A DNA stretch of 64,000 bases from assembly GCA_021292105.1 (NCBI GenBank), contig CM037863.1, positions 8,582,085 to 8,646,084 on the forward strand, in the 5' to 3' direction. This stretch comes from Anadara kagoshimensis (lineage: Eukaryota > Mollusca > Bivalvia > Arcoida > Arcidae). Below are positions 24,797 through 36,958 of this stretch, piece after piece; the first letter of the stretch is position 1; each line of letters opens with the position of its first letter. Below the pieces are notes generated by a model that had not been told where the DNA came from, ran no database searches, and saw only the letters and a program-made list of their open reading frames with translations. Both the position numbers and the translations under genes were made by a program.

Positions 24797-25056
24797 TATA
24801 TACTCAACAAAAATAGTTAAGGACAACACGAAAACCATTATTTAATTTTGTAAAACGTAATTCATATTATTTCATATTCACACTTCTCATAATTTCTTTA
24901 AGGAGATCTTTTTATGCATAAAAATACTTCATAACATCATTTGAAACAGGAAAAGCATAAAAACAGAATACAGCTGGATTTTATATTTTCAGGTTTTTTT
25001 GGATTTTGTTTTCAAATTTTACAATGGTCCCTAACTTTTTTTGTTGAGTATATATA
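24797..25056. mobile_element. 260-bp MITE, Tc1/mariner-like ends
   Basis: The left end TACTCAACAAAAATAGTTAA and the right end, in reverse complement TACTCAACAAAAAAAGTTAG, form TIRs of about 27 bases embedded in TATATA on both sides, so a TA target is likely. There is no coding capacity. Confidence 0.75.
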
Positions 25057-25249
25057 GTGCAGTAAAATTACCGCTGATTATTATGCAATTGGCCATACTA
25101 AAAGCTAAATAGGCCAATATAAAAATATGCATACAAAAATGTCAAACAATATGCACAATTTACATAATGATCAAAATGTATTTTAAGCAAAACAATTTGT
25201 TTACTCTACATTTCGTATTTATTTATTTATTTATCCCATTTAGTTTAAT

Positions 25250-25365
25250 TGAATGGAGTACTCTATTAAATCTGGAAGGAATAAAGACTGTCGCCAAATC
25301 ATTCAACTCCACATACAGATGTATAGAAAACGTTCTATCTAATATTTAATTTAGAAAGATTATGT
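25250..25365 (+). pseudogene. Reverse-transcriptase relic (R1), catalytic motif lost
   Basis: The plus-strand frame reads AKSFNSTYRCIENVLSNI. The same block at 40.3 kb (minus) retains AKSFNST and FGNYV-like remains, and in intact relatives I recall this region as SFNFTFRYIDDVLS, the YxDD catalytic core. Here the two aspartates are replaced (IEN), so the copy is dead. Confidence 0.6.
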
Positions 25366-26270
25366 GGATGTCATCAGTAAGTAGGATGGTTCAGGGAGCT
25401 CCATTAGTGCTATAACCATTATTTTGTCATTAAATCTGATATTTATCCTAAGTAAGCAGTTTTGTAATCAGTGGTCCTGTTTACATGTTACCTTCGTCAG
25501 ATGTTGCTGTTCATATTATTGATTTGCAGCTATTCTATTGAGCTTTATATATAAGATACGACTGATTCTTACTCTACTCCATATTAGGACATATACCTTA
25601 ATTATAACCCTTACGAAAAATTGAAATTTTCTTATCTCGGTCTGAAATTAGTAATTGATTCTTTTTACGCATATAGACACTAATTACAGCCTAAATGCAT
25701 TGCCTTTCTACTACAAAGCAAAGATTTTGCTAGTGGGTATGAATACGTGTATCACGTAGTACTATAACGTCATCAATAGCTCCGAGCAAAAATGTAAACC
25801 TATGCGATTAATAAATAACAGCAAAAAACATTTTCTTATCTCTATACTTATTAGTTAAAACTAATTGTTTATGACAAATAAAACAAGAATTTAAAATAGA
25901 ATTAAGAATTATATTAATCAATTGGTGTGGGGATAACATTGATATTCCTCGTATCATTATTTTCGTACTTACTATAATTGGAAAAGTAGTCCCCGTTGTA
26001 CTGAGATACCCTACAAAGTAATTTCTCAAGCACAACAATAAAACCGGCAATAAAAACTGACAACAATGTTATTTAATTACAAATCGGAACTTTTTAATTA
26101 TATTAAAAAGGGACCTAGCTTTTTGAAACTTAAATTGTCTTTTTTTAAATAATGATTACGTCATAAAATTATAAAATTAAAGCAAATTACAAACAAGCTT
26201 AAGGACCGATATACAAACATAAAAAATAAACATCTAAAATGGGGTACAATAAAATGCTGGCCATAATTTT
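25366..26270. other. Non-coding stretch, nothing recognised
   Basis: An 80-codon minus-strand frame at 25,808-26,050 contains a possible acceptor and GTAAGT donor about 44 bases apart, but nothing around it continues a frame. Confidence 0.45.
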
Positions 26271-26274
26271 TTCA

Positions 26275-27365
26275 TAACATCTTGCTTCTGAACCAAAGCT
26301 ACAGGAGAAAAATCTAATTTTAGAACTTGAAGATCTTAACATAAGTTTATCTGAAAATCCATCAGAGGAAACTCTTAAAACATTTGAATACGTTAAAAAG
26401 CAAATGGAGGAAATTAATTAACATAAAACCAAAAGAAACTATAATTAGATCACAAGCAAAATTTTGCGAAGGAGAGAAAAACGCAAAATATTTTTTTATT
26501 TTTAGAAAAACGTAACTACAAAAGCAGACAAGTTCACAAGCTTATTATTGAAAATAATAAAACTTTTACGGATGCGGATGTAATTGTCACTACCCACCTT
26601 TAGATCTTGGGTCGGACTCGATCAGATTCTATGACCCATGACCTCCACTTAGAGAGAGAGCACTCTACCAACTGAGTTTCTACAGTGGTTCAGTAGAAAG
26701 GTACCCCTGATACAGGGATTTAACAACATGTTAAACATGGTGATGTACACACCGGAAGTAATGTCCTCAGAGAATACTTTGTTATATAAATGTATTCACT
26801 ACTTTGAGATTACATGGTTTAGGATAATTGTGTACACTTTAGATACAGTAATTACGGTCATATACCGGTTAAGTCTCTCAGCGATATTGTGGCAGTGTTT
26901 ATAGACAATTCTATTCTAAATAAGAGAAATAAATTATAATAAATAATAAACTAATAAATTCTTTTTGAAAATTGATATTAAACAAGATTCAAAAATCACA
27001 TTCTGAAAAACGTTTAAAGAAATTATTTGCCATCTTTTTATCGACTGTGAATCTGTAAGAGAAATTTGTATAGTTTTGAAAACAGAGAAAACAGTTATTA
27101 GAAAAATATTAATATTAAAATGTTATATTGGGCATACCAACCAAAGACTCGCATGCAGTAAACCACATTTTTTCACTAACCAAACAGTATATTAGCCTAC
27201 AACGACACTTTAATAAAAAAAAATACATATAAACGAATTACAAAATCACATTACAAAATACTATCGTATCGAAAAATATAGGTACAACGCTTCAGAAAAA
27301 TCTAATATGTTTATGAAAGATGGGGGGATACATAAATCTATATATGAGTAATAACTACAAGTAAG
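26275..27365 (+). pseudogene. Dead non-LTR (LINE) retrotransposon, internally deleted
   Basis: At 26,305-26,420 the frame reads LEDLNISLSENPSEETLKTF, and after a frame change at 26,440-26,575 it includes RRREKRK, then LEKRNYKSRQVHKLI. This is the linker before the reverse transcriptase in L1/Tx1- or CR1-like elements (compare the EEGEKNTKYF-x-NLEKRN pattern, recalled). At about 27,020-27,365 the C-terminal end follows: ICHLFIDCESVREI, a cysteine/histidine motif usual near the LINE C-terminus. The catalytic middle is missing, a SINE head sits at the break, and stops and frameshifts are present. Confidence 0.65.
26586..26690 (-). mobile_element. SINE S1 head fragment, minus orientation
   Basis: On the minus strand it reads CTCAGTTGGTAGAGTGC (box A), then a degraded box B, then GTCCGACCCAAGATC and GGTGGGTAGTGAC, the junction found in the other S1 copies. 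Only the 5' part is present, ending inside the dead LINE. Confidence 0.75.
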
Positions 27366-27809
27366 TATATTTTGTACATATAGAACTTGTGTATAATGAA
27401 AAATCCAGCACTAAGCATGGATATATGAGTGAGTGAGTGGTGTCTTTATCTTGATATGCCTGAAAAATATAAATAAAAAAGAATTATATGAAGTGCGAAA
27501 ACTATCATTTATATACATTTAAATCATCAAGGTATGTTAACATTTACAGTTATGCCTGCTTTTTAAGTCACCCGTTAATAAGATTATCTGCTTTTAAGGC
27601 CATTAAAATATTATAGGAATAATTTTAATTATGTTATTAGAACCTGTATATATAACCAACACTTAGGGAATTACCGTCTTGTAATGTTCGATTTGCAGAC
27701 GTATATCGATGGTTATACTGTCGCAAATTAGTTTTATTGGTGATGCGTAAGCGAAGCCAATAAAACGTTATTTGCGATAGTATAACTTAGTAGGCTTATA
27801 AGTGTACAC
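27366..27809. other. Non-coding stretch, nothing recognised
   Basis: AT-rich with a short GAGTGAGTGAGTG run near 27,428-27,440. Confidence 0.5.
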
Positions 27810-28050
27810 AATAAGTTTTAAGGCCGTCGTTTTTGTTAAAATATACTGTTTCTATGTCCAGAATTGCTCTGAATATATTGACACCAGTTGTTCCATCTTC
27901 CTTGGCGGGTGTAGCTAGTTTAAAAGGAGCTCGAGGTGCTTAATTTCCCTAACCACCCCGACTAACTACCTTGGTGGAAGCTCACGCGTTTAACCTAATT
28001 TTTCAGTTATAATTGTTTAACTGTGCTTTGGGATTGTATTTGGACATGGA
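27810..28050 (+). mobile_element. R1 retroelement 3' end, diverged
   Basis: Shows GTTTTAAGGCCGTCG, TGTCCAGAATTGCTCTG and GGCGGGTGTAGCTAG, and ends near GGACATGGATTAC, all in family order with many substitutions. Confidence 0.7.
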
Positions 28051-28394
28051 TTACTTTTTTTATTTCTTCTATTCTATTAATGTTGATGTTTTTCTTGTTA
28101 AAGGAACTTTGTAAAAAAGTTCTGGCATAGGATAGCCTACAAAGGCTAATGCTGTGGTTTTATTGACTTTTACGAAAAATACTTTCCTCATGTGCGCGTT
28201 ACAGTGCCGCCGGAGATAAATGTTTGCAAATCGTTCTTCTTTACATCGGAATCAGGATAATGTACGAGGCTGCAACACAAGGAAACTGCAATAGATAAAC
28301 CGTCCAATCCTATACATTATGTACCCGCTGACGAATCATGTAACTAAAATATACCAGTAAACATTTCAACACTGGGCACATGTATATCCTTTAT

Positions 28395-28645
28395 CTGATA
28401 CTTCTCTGTGCCCAGAATTGCCCTGGATATATTTGAAGCGCCATAGTTCCATGTTCCTTTAACAAAAGTCTGATGACACACGTGGCGGTATAGCTAGCTA
28501 AACAGGTGGTGCTTACCCTTCAGGAGCACCCGGCCTCATTTCCCGTGAGGAAGTTTACGTGTCTAACATGACTTATCAGTTCCAAAGTTTTAAATTTGCT
28601 TCTGGGTGGTGATTCGGACCTGAATTAATATTTTTGTTTTTGATT
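28395..28645 (+). mobile_element. R1 retroelement 3' end
   Basis: Keeps CAGAATTGCCCTGGATATAT, GGAGCACCCGGCCTCATTTC and the terminal TTTGTTTTTGATTT. It ends about 220 bases before the first TTAA element. Confidence 0.8.
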
Positions 28646-28867
28646 TAATATAATTATTACAAACACATATTACCAATCATTACCAATCAACTAATTGTAA
28701 AGTCTTCAATTAAGCTATATATCAAACAATTAAGATTCAGTAATGTGTGACTGAAATAAAGTTAATATGGTATTAAGCTACCTCAGTAGTTGTAGTAGAA
28801 GGAAAATTATATACACATTTTCGATAATGTCTTTACCATATATTGCAGCTGTCGGATGATGTCTTCA

Positions 28868-31846
28868 TTAACCTCTTCACGTTCCTAATTGTACCGGTAA
28901 GCATATTTTTAGTCTACACGTCATGGAAAAACTGCGATAATTTGGATATTTCTGAAGCGTTATTCTCGCGGTATATCTCATTTTAAACGGCAAAACATAC
29001 ATAAAAGAATGGTATAATTTTCATCATGAAGCAATTTCATTTTTAATTAAAAATCTTAAGTTCAAAACGCCAACAAAGAAATATTTTCTTCACTTTTTAT
29101 TATAGAGCCGTAATTTTAAATCGATTAAAAAGAGATTACTCACTTCGCCATTATACCAAAAATAAGAGACAGATATCAAAATCTTGTATATCACTGTATT
29201 CACTAGAATTTACGGGTTTAAACAATATATTTTTTATTGTAAAACATTCATCAGCCGGGTCATAACAACCGAAATTATAGAACGGTAATATTTCCAAGGT
29301 TTAAATTTTAGGTTAAACGGTCTATAAATAGAAGACAATTCTTCTGTTGAATTTTTCTCAAAACTAAAACCTCAAATAGGGAAAACGAAATCCAGTTACA
29401 GAAAATTCATCATTTTCTCTTTCATTTGATATAATTTTGAACATGTTTAATCGTCTTCATCACATTTCAATCACTGTGTGAAGTTGCGACCCTGACGCAA
29501 TATTATCAGAAAATATGGCAAAAGATGATCCATTTACGTTACGCAACTTTCTTGTACATGCGGATTGAAGCGTTACTTTAAGATTAACACAATTCAGTAA
29601 ATATTCCATAAATCTTTAACAAATGCACACCAAAATAACCAAAATTTATTACAGTATCATTTTATGTAAAGTATATGTCGATCTCCGATCACTTTTGAGA
29701 CAGTTCATTGAAAAGAAAAAGAACCATAATTTCAGTATAGAACTTGCTGGGTTCACATCGGTATTTGTCTAAAAAACGGATACTAGTCGGGTGTCATGTG
29801 ATGAAAATAAAAATAAATACAATCCAATGACAAAAACATAATAAAAGTCCTTAAAAATAATAAGAATAGAATGTTGTTTTGATGACACTATGTGAAAAAA
29901 CGATTGCAACTATGTGCATACCGCCATTTTACGGTCGAAGAATTCAGTATGTCGATCACATGTCTTCTACTACGTACGTAACATATTAATATAGGGGTCA
30001 AATATTAGACCGCTGTTTGAAAAGATTTGTGTTCACTATTCACGGCAATAAATATCAATCAAATTGTCACACAAAGTCAAAAGTCACCATCAGTTGAAGT
30101 AATTTGAACGATACAAGAAAAAAAAACACACACACAAAATTATGCTTATGGTGTTGCGATCGAGGCGGTCATGGCGTTAGCCTTCAAACTCAAGGCATCT
30201 CACTGCCGTGGTTTCGATGGTGCAAGCAAGTGCTTTAAAAGAAATTTATCATTGTCGTATATCTCTTGTGTATGGTGAATCGAGAGACACCATGTTAACT
30301 AGAGTATTAACGGTGCGAGGATTTTTTCGATACATAAACCATCTAAAGTACGAACCCGGTGCAAGGATTTTCTCGATATATAAACCATCTAAAGTACGAA
30401 CCTAGTTTGACTGGGAAACTTTATAAACTACACGCGGAAAATCATTGATTTCTTCGGAAATTTGACATTTCAATCAAACTGGTCCGCGAAATTCTACTCC
30501 CAACTTTGGACGAACATTATTAATTTTACGACCAAATGTGTGCGGCTAGAGATTTGAACTATCGTTATGTTACTAAAAGATACAGGGAAAAATTAATTCA
30601 TAAGTCTAAAGAATTTAGAAAATTAAGTTCTAATTTCAAATCATGTAGGAGTGTATGTATGCCCCCAGATCCACCACAGCAGATTATTGCTTTAGTGTAA
30701 GACCTTCTATATATCGAATTATTAAATACTTAGTATAAAGGCAATATACTGAAATAAATGTCTGTATATTAGCTACCTATAAGAGGCGCATTGCTGTGTA
30801 ATAAAATAACTTTACATTTGTAAAGAGCCAAATGAACAAAATACAATGCATCTTCAAGTACAAACGCATGATATAGTTGATTTCAGATTATCCATGTGAC
30901 TTTTGACCCATAATCACGTGTCTTCTCATGCCATTTTTGAAACAACAATTACTATTTTATCTGCCTTACCTCTAAAATATAATACCGTACGCCTGATACA
31001 GGTATAACAATGTAATTAAATGTCCATTCAAATTGTCCATTGATTATTTAAATTGCCCACCCGATTTCCCATTCAAGCTCAGCAGTTTTTTAACAACAGG
31101 GACTTTGACCTTTGACCTTCTGGTTGCCATGGGAATCGTGTTATTAACAATAACACCCGCAATTCTTCAAAACTTATTTTTGTTGATTATTATAAGTCAT
31201 CTGGTCTTGTCTTTACTCTTTATGTAACAAATGACAAATAAGCAGCAAGACAGCGTGATTTTCTTTTAAAGTCTTGATAAGTTTCTTTTGACCGAAGGTC
31301 ACGTGACCTTTTGTGCTATTTTTAGAAAGACTAATTTAGGCATGAAAGTCTCCTGAAACTAAACTCTACACAAGATTATTACAGTTAATGTCGGTTTTAG
31401 TTACAGGCAACTTTCCGCTGATTTAAAACCTTTAAAACATGAAATTTGGTAAAAAGTACACGTGACCTCTGACCTTCTAGTTGCTGTGGGCAATGTCTCA
31501 TTTTCAAAATTGCATAAGTATTGTTTTAAGGACTAAATATTCTTTAAGAATCAGGAGTCACTTCACCCTATTTGTAAAAAGGGTTGACAGAATTGAGATA
31601 TTTGTAACGGAAAAAGCTTATTTTTGGCTAAAAATCGTGATTTAAATTGACCTTTGACCCCAGATCACGTGACCTATTTTTTATTTTACGGCAATCATTG
31701 TAAAATCCTGCCCGACATAAATGCTCTACAATTGTACCGCACACCATAGCAATGTCCCTTTCAACCATCTTGTATTTTACATCCATTAAACCGCACCTGA
31801 AATCCCACCAAAACTTGGCATTTTATCCAGAACGGGAAAGGGTTAA
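28868..31846. mobile_element. TTAA-flanked piggyBac-like element A, non-autonomous
   Basis: Starts TTAACCTCTTCACGTT and ends AACGGGAAAGGGTTAA, so a TTAA duplication flanks imperfect TIRs of the form CCCYTTCCCGTT. TTAA targets with CCC-starting ends are the hallmark of piggyBac elements; assignment rests on the ends alone. It shares most of its length with element B. No transposase frame survives. The right half carries repeated TGACCTTTGACC and GGTCACGTGACC motifs (31,106-31,118; 31,297-31,308; 31,463-31,475; 31,648-31,675). A 46-bp direct duplication lies at about 30,311-30,402. Confidence 0.75.
30152..30222 (+). pseudogene. Possible tRNA-Leu-like segment in element A
   Basis: TCGAGGCGGTCATGGCGTTA and CCGTGGTTTCGATGG, about 30 bases apart, resemble box A and box B of a leucine tRNA. 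The same segment is better preserved in element B at 33,422-33,494 (GTGGGTTTGATGG). It may be a fossil SINE carried by both. Confidence 0.35.
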
Positions 31847-31993
31847 TGTTTAAAAGTGACATGATTAATTATATAGCGAATATGACTGGTGTAAATAACA
31901 CTTCTGCATACAGTGTCTTGTTCGCTTGATTTAAAAATGGTCGTATTGACAGTTATAAAACTAAAATGATTAAAATTTAATCATGTATAACGT

Positions 31994-32184
31994 TTGAAAT
32001 ATCAAACTTCTGTTATTATGGATGGTTGCTTATTGAAATATATAGATTTTATTTGTTATTACATCAATTATTACTCAATAAATGCATTGAAATGGAACAT
32101 TAAAAATATTCTGTTATACGTTATTCATGATATGACTGTCATTCACTCAAGTAGATTTTTGGATATATTGAAATAAATTTTTCA
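31994..32184. repeat. Segmental duplication block a, copy 1
   Basis: Begins GAAATATCAAACTTCTGTTA and runs up to the left TTAA of element B. It matches 47,212-47,392 in the same orientation with scattered substitutions. Confidence 0.85.
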
Positions 32185-33767
32185 TTAACCCCTTCCCGTT
32201 AATTGTACCGGTAAGCATATTTTAGCCTATGTCTCATGGGAAAACTGCGATAATATGTATATTTCTGAAGCGGTTTTCTCGTGGGATATCTCATTTGAAA
32301 CGGCAAAACATACAGAAAACAATGGTATAATTTTTAAAATGAAGCAATTTCATTTTTAATAAAAAAACGTTCAAAACGCCGACAAAGAAATATTTTACAT
32401 AGATATAGAAAGAGATTACTAACTTCGTCATTATACCAAAAATAAGAGACAGATATCAAAAACTTGTATATCACGGTATTCACAAGAATTACGGGTTTAA
32501 ACAATATAATTAATATTGTAAAAAATTCATCAGCTGGGTCATAACAACCGAAATTATAGAACGGTCATATTTTCCAACGTTTCAATTTTAGGTTACACGG
32601 TCGATAAATGTTAAAAAATTCTTCTGTTCAGTTTTTCTTATAACTAAAACCCCAAATAAGGAAAACAAAATAAAGTTACAAAAACTTCATCATGTTTTCT
32701 TTCATTTGATATAATTTTGAATATGTTTAATCGTCTTCATCACATTTGAATTACTGTGTGAAGTTGCGACCCTGACGCAATATTTTCAGAAATATGACAA
32801 AAGATGACCGATTTACGTTACGCAACCTTCTTGTAGATATGCGGCTTATCGTGTTACTTTAAGATTACCACAATTCAGTAAATATTCCATAACTCTTAAA
32901 AAATGCACACCAAAATAACCAAAATTTATTACAGTATCATTTTATGTAAAGAATATGTCGATCTCCGATCACTTTTGAGACAATTCATTGAAAAGAAAAA
33001 GAACCATAATTTCAGTATAGAACTTGCTGGGTAAACATCGGTATTTTACTAGTCGTGTGTCATGGGATCAAAATAAAAATAAATACAATCCAATAACAAA
33101 AAAATAATGAAAATCCTTAAATAACAATAAAAATATGATGTTGTTTTGATGGCATTACGTGAAAAAACGATGAAAACTCTGTGCATACCGTCACCGTACG
33201 GTCAAAGTATTCAGTATGTCGATCACATGTCTTCTACTACGTCCGTTACATATTTATAAATGAACAAAAATAGGGGTCAAATATTAGACCGCTGTTTGGA
33301 AAGATTTTGTGTTCACAATTCACGACAATAAAATATCATTCAAACTGTCACATAAAGTCAAAAGTCACCATCAGTTAGAATAATTTAAACGGTAGAAAAC
33401 ACATACATGAATATGCTTATGGTGTTGCGGTCGAGGCGGTCACGGCGTTGGCCTTCAACATCAAGGCATCTCACTGCCGTGGGTTTGATGGTCCAAACAA
33501 GTGCTTTAAATGAAATTTATCCTTGTCGTATATCTTTAGTGTATGATAAATCGAGAGACACGGTGTTAACAAGAGTAATAACTGTAACAACTAACGAGAA
33601 TTATGTAAATGTAATTTATGTATTAAAGTGCAGTACATGTCTGTCTAAAGTTTAACACTGAGCTAACGAAAAAGGTGGACACTCGGCTACGAGTAGCAGA
33701 GATATATTAGACGATAGCTACTGGACAAGCGATAGATAATAGCTCTGTCGAAATTCTGTTGAGTTCA

Positions 33768-33927
33768 GTTGAGTCATGGTGTTTAACGTCCCAGTCAAGA
33801 ATATTTTACTTATAATATCGAGACGTCGCCAGCTATAGACGAAGGTGCAGATATGTGTGTGTTGTGCTGATGGCATTATACACCCGGATTCTTTATCGTG
33901 CTAAGCCCAACGTGGCACGATACCTCG
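33768..33927 (-). mobile_element. SINE S1, 3' part, minus orientation
   Basis: Plus strand reads TCATGGTGTTTAACGTCCCA, GTCAAGAATATTTTACTTAT and GAGACGTCGCCAGC, then GGCACGATACCTCG. The tRNA head is missing; the cut coincides with the start of the second duplicated unit. Confidence 0.8.
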
Positions 33928-34087
33928 TAAATGTAATTTATGTATAAAAGTGCAGTACATGCCTGTCTAAAGTTTAACACTGAGCTAACGAAAAAGGTGG
34001 AGGTTTGGCTTCGAGTATCAAAGATATATTAGAAGATTGCTAATGAACAAGAGATAGACAATAGCCGTGTCGAAAAGCTGTCGAGTT

Positions 34088-34530
34088 AAGTTGAGTCATG
34101 GTGTTTAACGTCCAAGTCAAAAATATTTCACTTATAGAATCGAGACGTCGCCAGCTTCAGACGAAGGTGCAGATATTTTGCCTGTGTGTTGCGCTGATGG
34201 CATTGTCAAATACCATTTTTGAATTTAATCATAAAATACATTAAAAAATGGTATATGACAATACCATTTTTTAATGTATTTTATGATTAAATAAAAAAAA
34301 TGGTATATGACAGCATTATACACCAGGTCAAGCCCAACGTGACACGAGACCTCGTTTATTTTAAGTTCCCATCCGAAAGAATAGTGACTTTCATTCCATA
34401 ATGCTAAGTGTTTGGCGAAAGAACATTCACTACCCACTTTGAAATCTTGTGTCAGACCCGGCCAGGGATCAAACCAACGACCTCCCACTTACGAAGCGAG
34501 CAAATCTACCAACTTAGCTACAGCAGTGAT
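34088..34530 (-). mobile_element. SINE S1, near complete, interrupted by a foldback element
   Basis: On the minus strand the tRNA-like head reads TAGCTAAGTTGGTAGATTTG (box A) and GGTTTGATCCCTGGCC (box B). The body has TTCGCCAAACACTTAGC and the tail CGACGTCTCGATTCTATAAG and GACGTTAAACACCATGAC. It is about 335 bp once the 108-bp palindromic insertion at 34,204-34,312 is removed. The head resembles a Thr/Ala-type tRNA. Confidence 0.85.
34204..34312. mobile_element. Palindromic mini-element inside the SINE
   Basis: About 108 bp inserted in the SINE sequence GGCATTATACACC, with GCAT(T) repeated on both sides as a 4-5-bp target duplication. The ends are TGTCAAATACCATTTTT and, in reverse complement, TGTCATATACCATTTTT. 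The left ~57 bp has its own TIRs and the right ~52 bp is its inverted copy, so the whole folds into a long hairpin around 34,256-34,262. Confidence 0.85.
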
Positions 34531-36958
34531 TGCGAAAAGCTGTCGAGATGTACATAGCTATCACGCCGGGGTATCAAGACAACTCGATCCATGTGTTTCC
34601 ACATCATGACAACCCGCACCAAACCTTTGACAATTTGTACCCAAAAAGCAAGAAAATTAACACATTTTTTTAAATCTTAAACTTAGATATTTTGATAGCT
34701 CTAAAATAATTTTATGTAATTAGTTCAAAATAATTATGTATTGCTAGAAAACTGTTTTTCTAAATAAATCTTTTAAACCCTTATAGATAGGAAGACAATA
34801 ACAAAAACGCATGTAAGTTTTCTTAAATTGTTTTCTTGTCTCGGCTTGGGTACAGGGTGTCTTGGGTTTTTGTTGTCTTATTATGGGTTCGAATTGTCCT
34901 GCGTGCGAGTTATCTTAGACACGATATGTCCAGCATTCGCTAATGAGGGATCGATTTGAATGGTGGATTCGACACTAATTCGTTAGCTTAGTGATAAACT
35001 TTCGACAGGCATGCACTGTAAGTTTTACAAATCAACGCGTCTTACAAATACACACATTTCAACGCCATGTTATGCATATTTTGTATTAAAAAATTAACTA
35101 ACTAAATAATTAAGACGGAGTTTAATTTCAACAGTTTTAAATAAAATCCGACAAAGTTCCATGAAATGGTAAAACGTAACTCTAGAAGACTATGGATACT
35201 GCAAACATATTTAGAGAACTTACAGTCATTTAGACATCATCATTTTTCGATCGAAAACTGCTTCGACACTCTATGAATAATTGATCTCGAACATACATAA
35301 ACGATTTCACCTTTGAAAATCGCAACATAAAATATTCAATTTGTGTATATATTTCGTTCAATTTTACTATAGGTTGATCTGTATAGAAATCATGAAATTA
35401 AAATCGCAAAAGTTTCATGTTGATAAAATGTAAAAGATAAAGATAAGATAACGACCCCGGTGTGAGGATTTTTTCGATACATAAACCATCTGAAGTACGA
35501 ACCTAGTCTGACTGGGAAACTTTATAAACTACACGCGAAAAATCGTTGATTTCTTCGGAAATTTGAAATTTCAATCAAACTGGTCCGGAATTTCTACTCC
35601 CAACTTTGGACAAACGCTGTTTATTTTGCGATAAAATAAGTGCGGCTAGAGATTTAAAGTATCGACGTATGTTACTAAAAGGTGCAGGGAAAAAGTAATT
35701 CATAAGGTCTATAGAATTCAAAAATCAAGTTCTAATTTCAAATCATGGAGGAGTGTATGTATGCCCCCGATCCAACACAGCAGATTATTGCTTTAGTATA
35801 GGACCTTCCTTATATACTTAGTATAAAAGGACGTATACTGAAACAAATGTCTGTATATTAGCTACCTATTAGAGGCGCATTGCGGTATAATAAAATAACT
35901 TTGCATTTGTAAAGAGCCAGATGAACAAAATACAATGTATCTTTATGTACAAACGCATGATATAGTTGATTTCAGATTATCCATGTGACTTTTGACCCCT
36001 AATCACGTGTCCTCTAATGCCATTTTTAGAAACAACAATTTCTATTTTATCTGCCTTACCTCTAAAATATGATACCGTACGCTTGATACAGGTATAACAA
36101 TGTAATTAAATGATTATTCAAGTTATCTATTGATTATTCAAATTGCCCACCCGATTTCCTATTCAAGCTCAGCAGTTTTTCAACAACAGCTACTTTGACC
36201 TTTGACCTACTGGTTGTCATGTGAATCGTGTTATTATAAAAATAACACCCGAAATCTTCAATAAGCATTTTTTTGATTATCTACAAGTGATCTATTCTTG
36301 TCTTTACTCTTTGATGTAACAAATGACAAATAAGCAGCAAGCCAAGTCAGCGTGATTTTCTTTTAAAATCTTGATTAAGTTTGACATTTGACCCAAGGTC
36401 ACGTGACCTTTTATGTTATTTTTAGAAAAACTAATTTTGGCAGGAATGTTTCTGAAACTCGACCTTCAGTCTCTACACAAGATTATTACAGTTAATGTCG
36501 GTTTTAGTTAACAGGTAACTTTCCGTTGATTATAACACCTTTAAAACATGAAATTTGGTAAAAAGTACACGTGACCTTGACCTTTTAGTTGCTTAGGGCA
36601 ATGACTCATTTTCAAAATTTCATAAGTATTATTTTAAGGACTAAATATTCTTTAAGAATCAATAGTCACTTCACCCTATTTGTACAAAAGGCTGACAGAA
36701 TTGAGATATTTGTTACAAAAAAAGCTTATTTTTGGCTAAAAATCGTGATTTAAATTGACCTTTGACCCCAGATCACGTGACCTTTTTTCTATTTTTAGAA
36801 TCGGCAATCATTTTAACATCTTGCCCAATATATATGCTCTACAATGCTACCGCACACCATAGCACTGTCCCTTTCAATCATCTTGTATTTTACATTATTA
36901 AACCGCACCTGAAATCCCACGAAGACCTGGCATTTTATCCAGAACGGGAAAGGGTTAA

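Larger units (their letters stand above)
33631..35018. mobile_element. Composite M2 TIR element nested in element B
   Basis: Left end CAGTACATGTCTGTC and right end, in reverse complement CAGTGCATGCCTGTC, are followed on both sides by AAAGTTTA and AGCTAACGAA, TIRs of about 40 bases. They match the ends of the 203-bp element at 4,241-4,443. Length 1,388 bp. The first 300 bases (from about 33,594) are repeated from about 33,928, each repeat ending in a SINE, so the element grew by SINE insertion and tandem duplication. Confidence 0.65.
32185..36958. mobile_element. TTAA-flanked piggyBac-like element B, with nested insertions
   Basis: Starts TTAACCCCTTCCCGTTAATT and ends AACGGGAAAGGGTTAA, with TTAA on both sides. 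It is collinear with element A except for about 1.9 kb at 33,582-35,452 that A lacks; that insert holds an M2-family TIR element, two SINE copies and a foldback. The paralogous segment near 47,389 has TTGA in place of TTAA and no element, which gives the empty site. The right half repeats the DR1-like and E-box motifs of A (36,196-36,208; 36,397-36,408; 36,756-36,783). No transposase frame is visible. Confidence 0.8.

Noticed and set aside
25808..26050. 80-codon minus-strand frame beginning with a hydrophobic stretch, with a possible 44-base exon
   Set aside because: The putative exon has no partner in either direction and no recognisable protein.
28466..28473. CTGATGA, a possible hammerhead ribozyme core in a retroelement that might be Penelope-like
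   Set aside because: No matching GAAAC core strand or closing stems nearby, and the other R1 copies lack the motif at this position.
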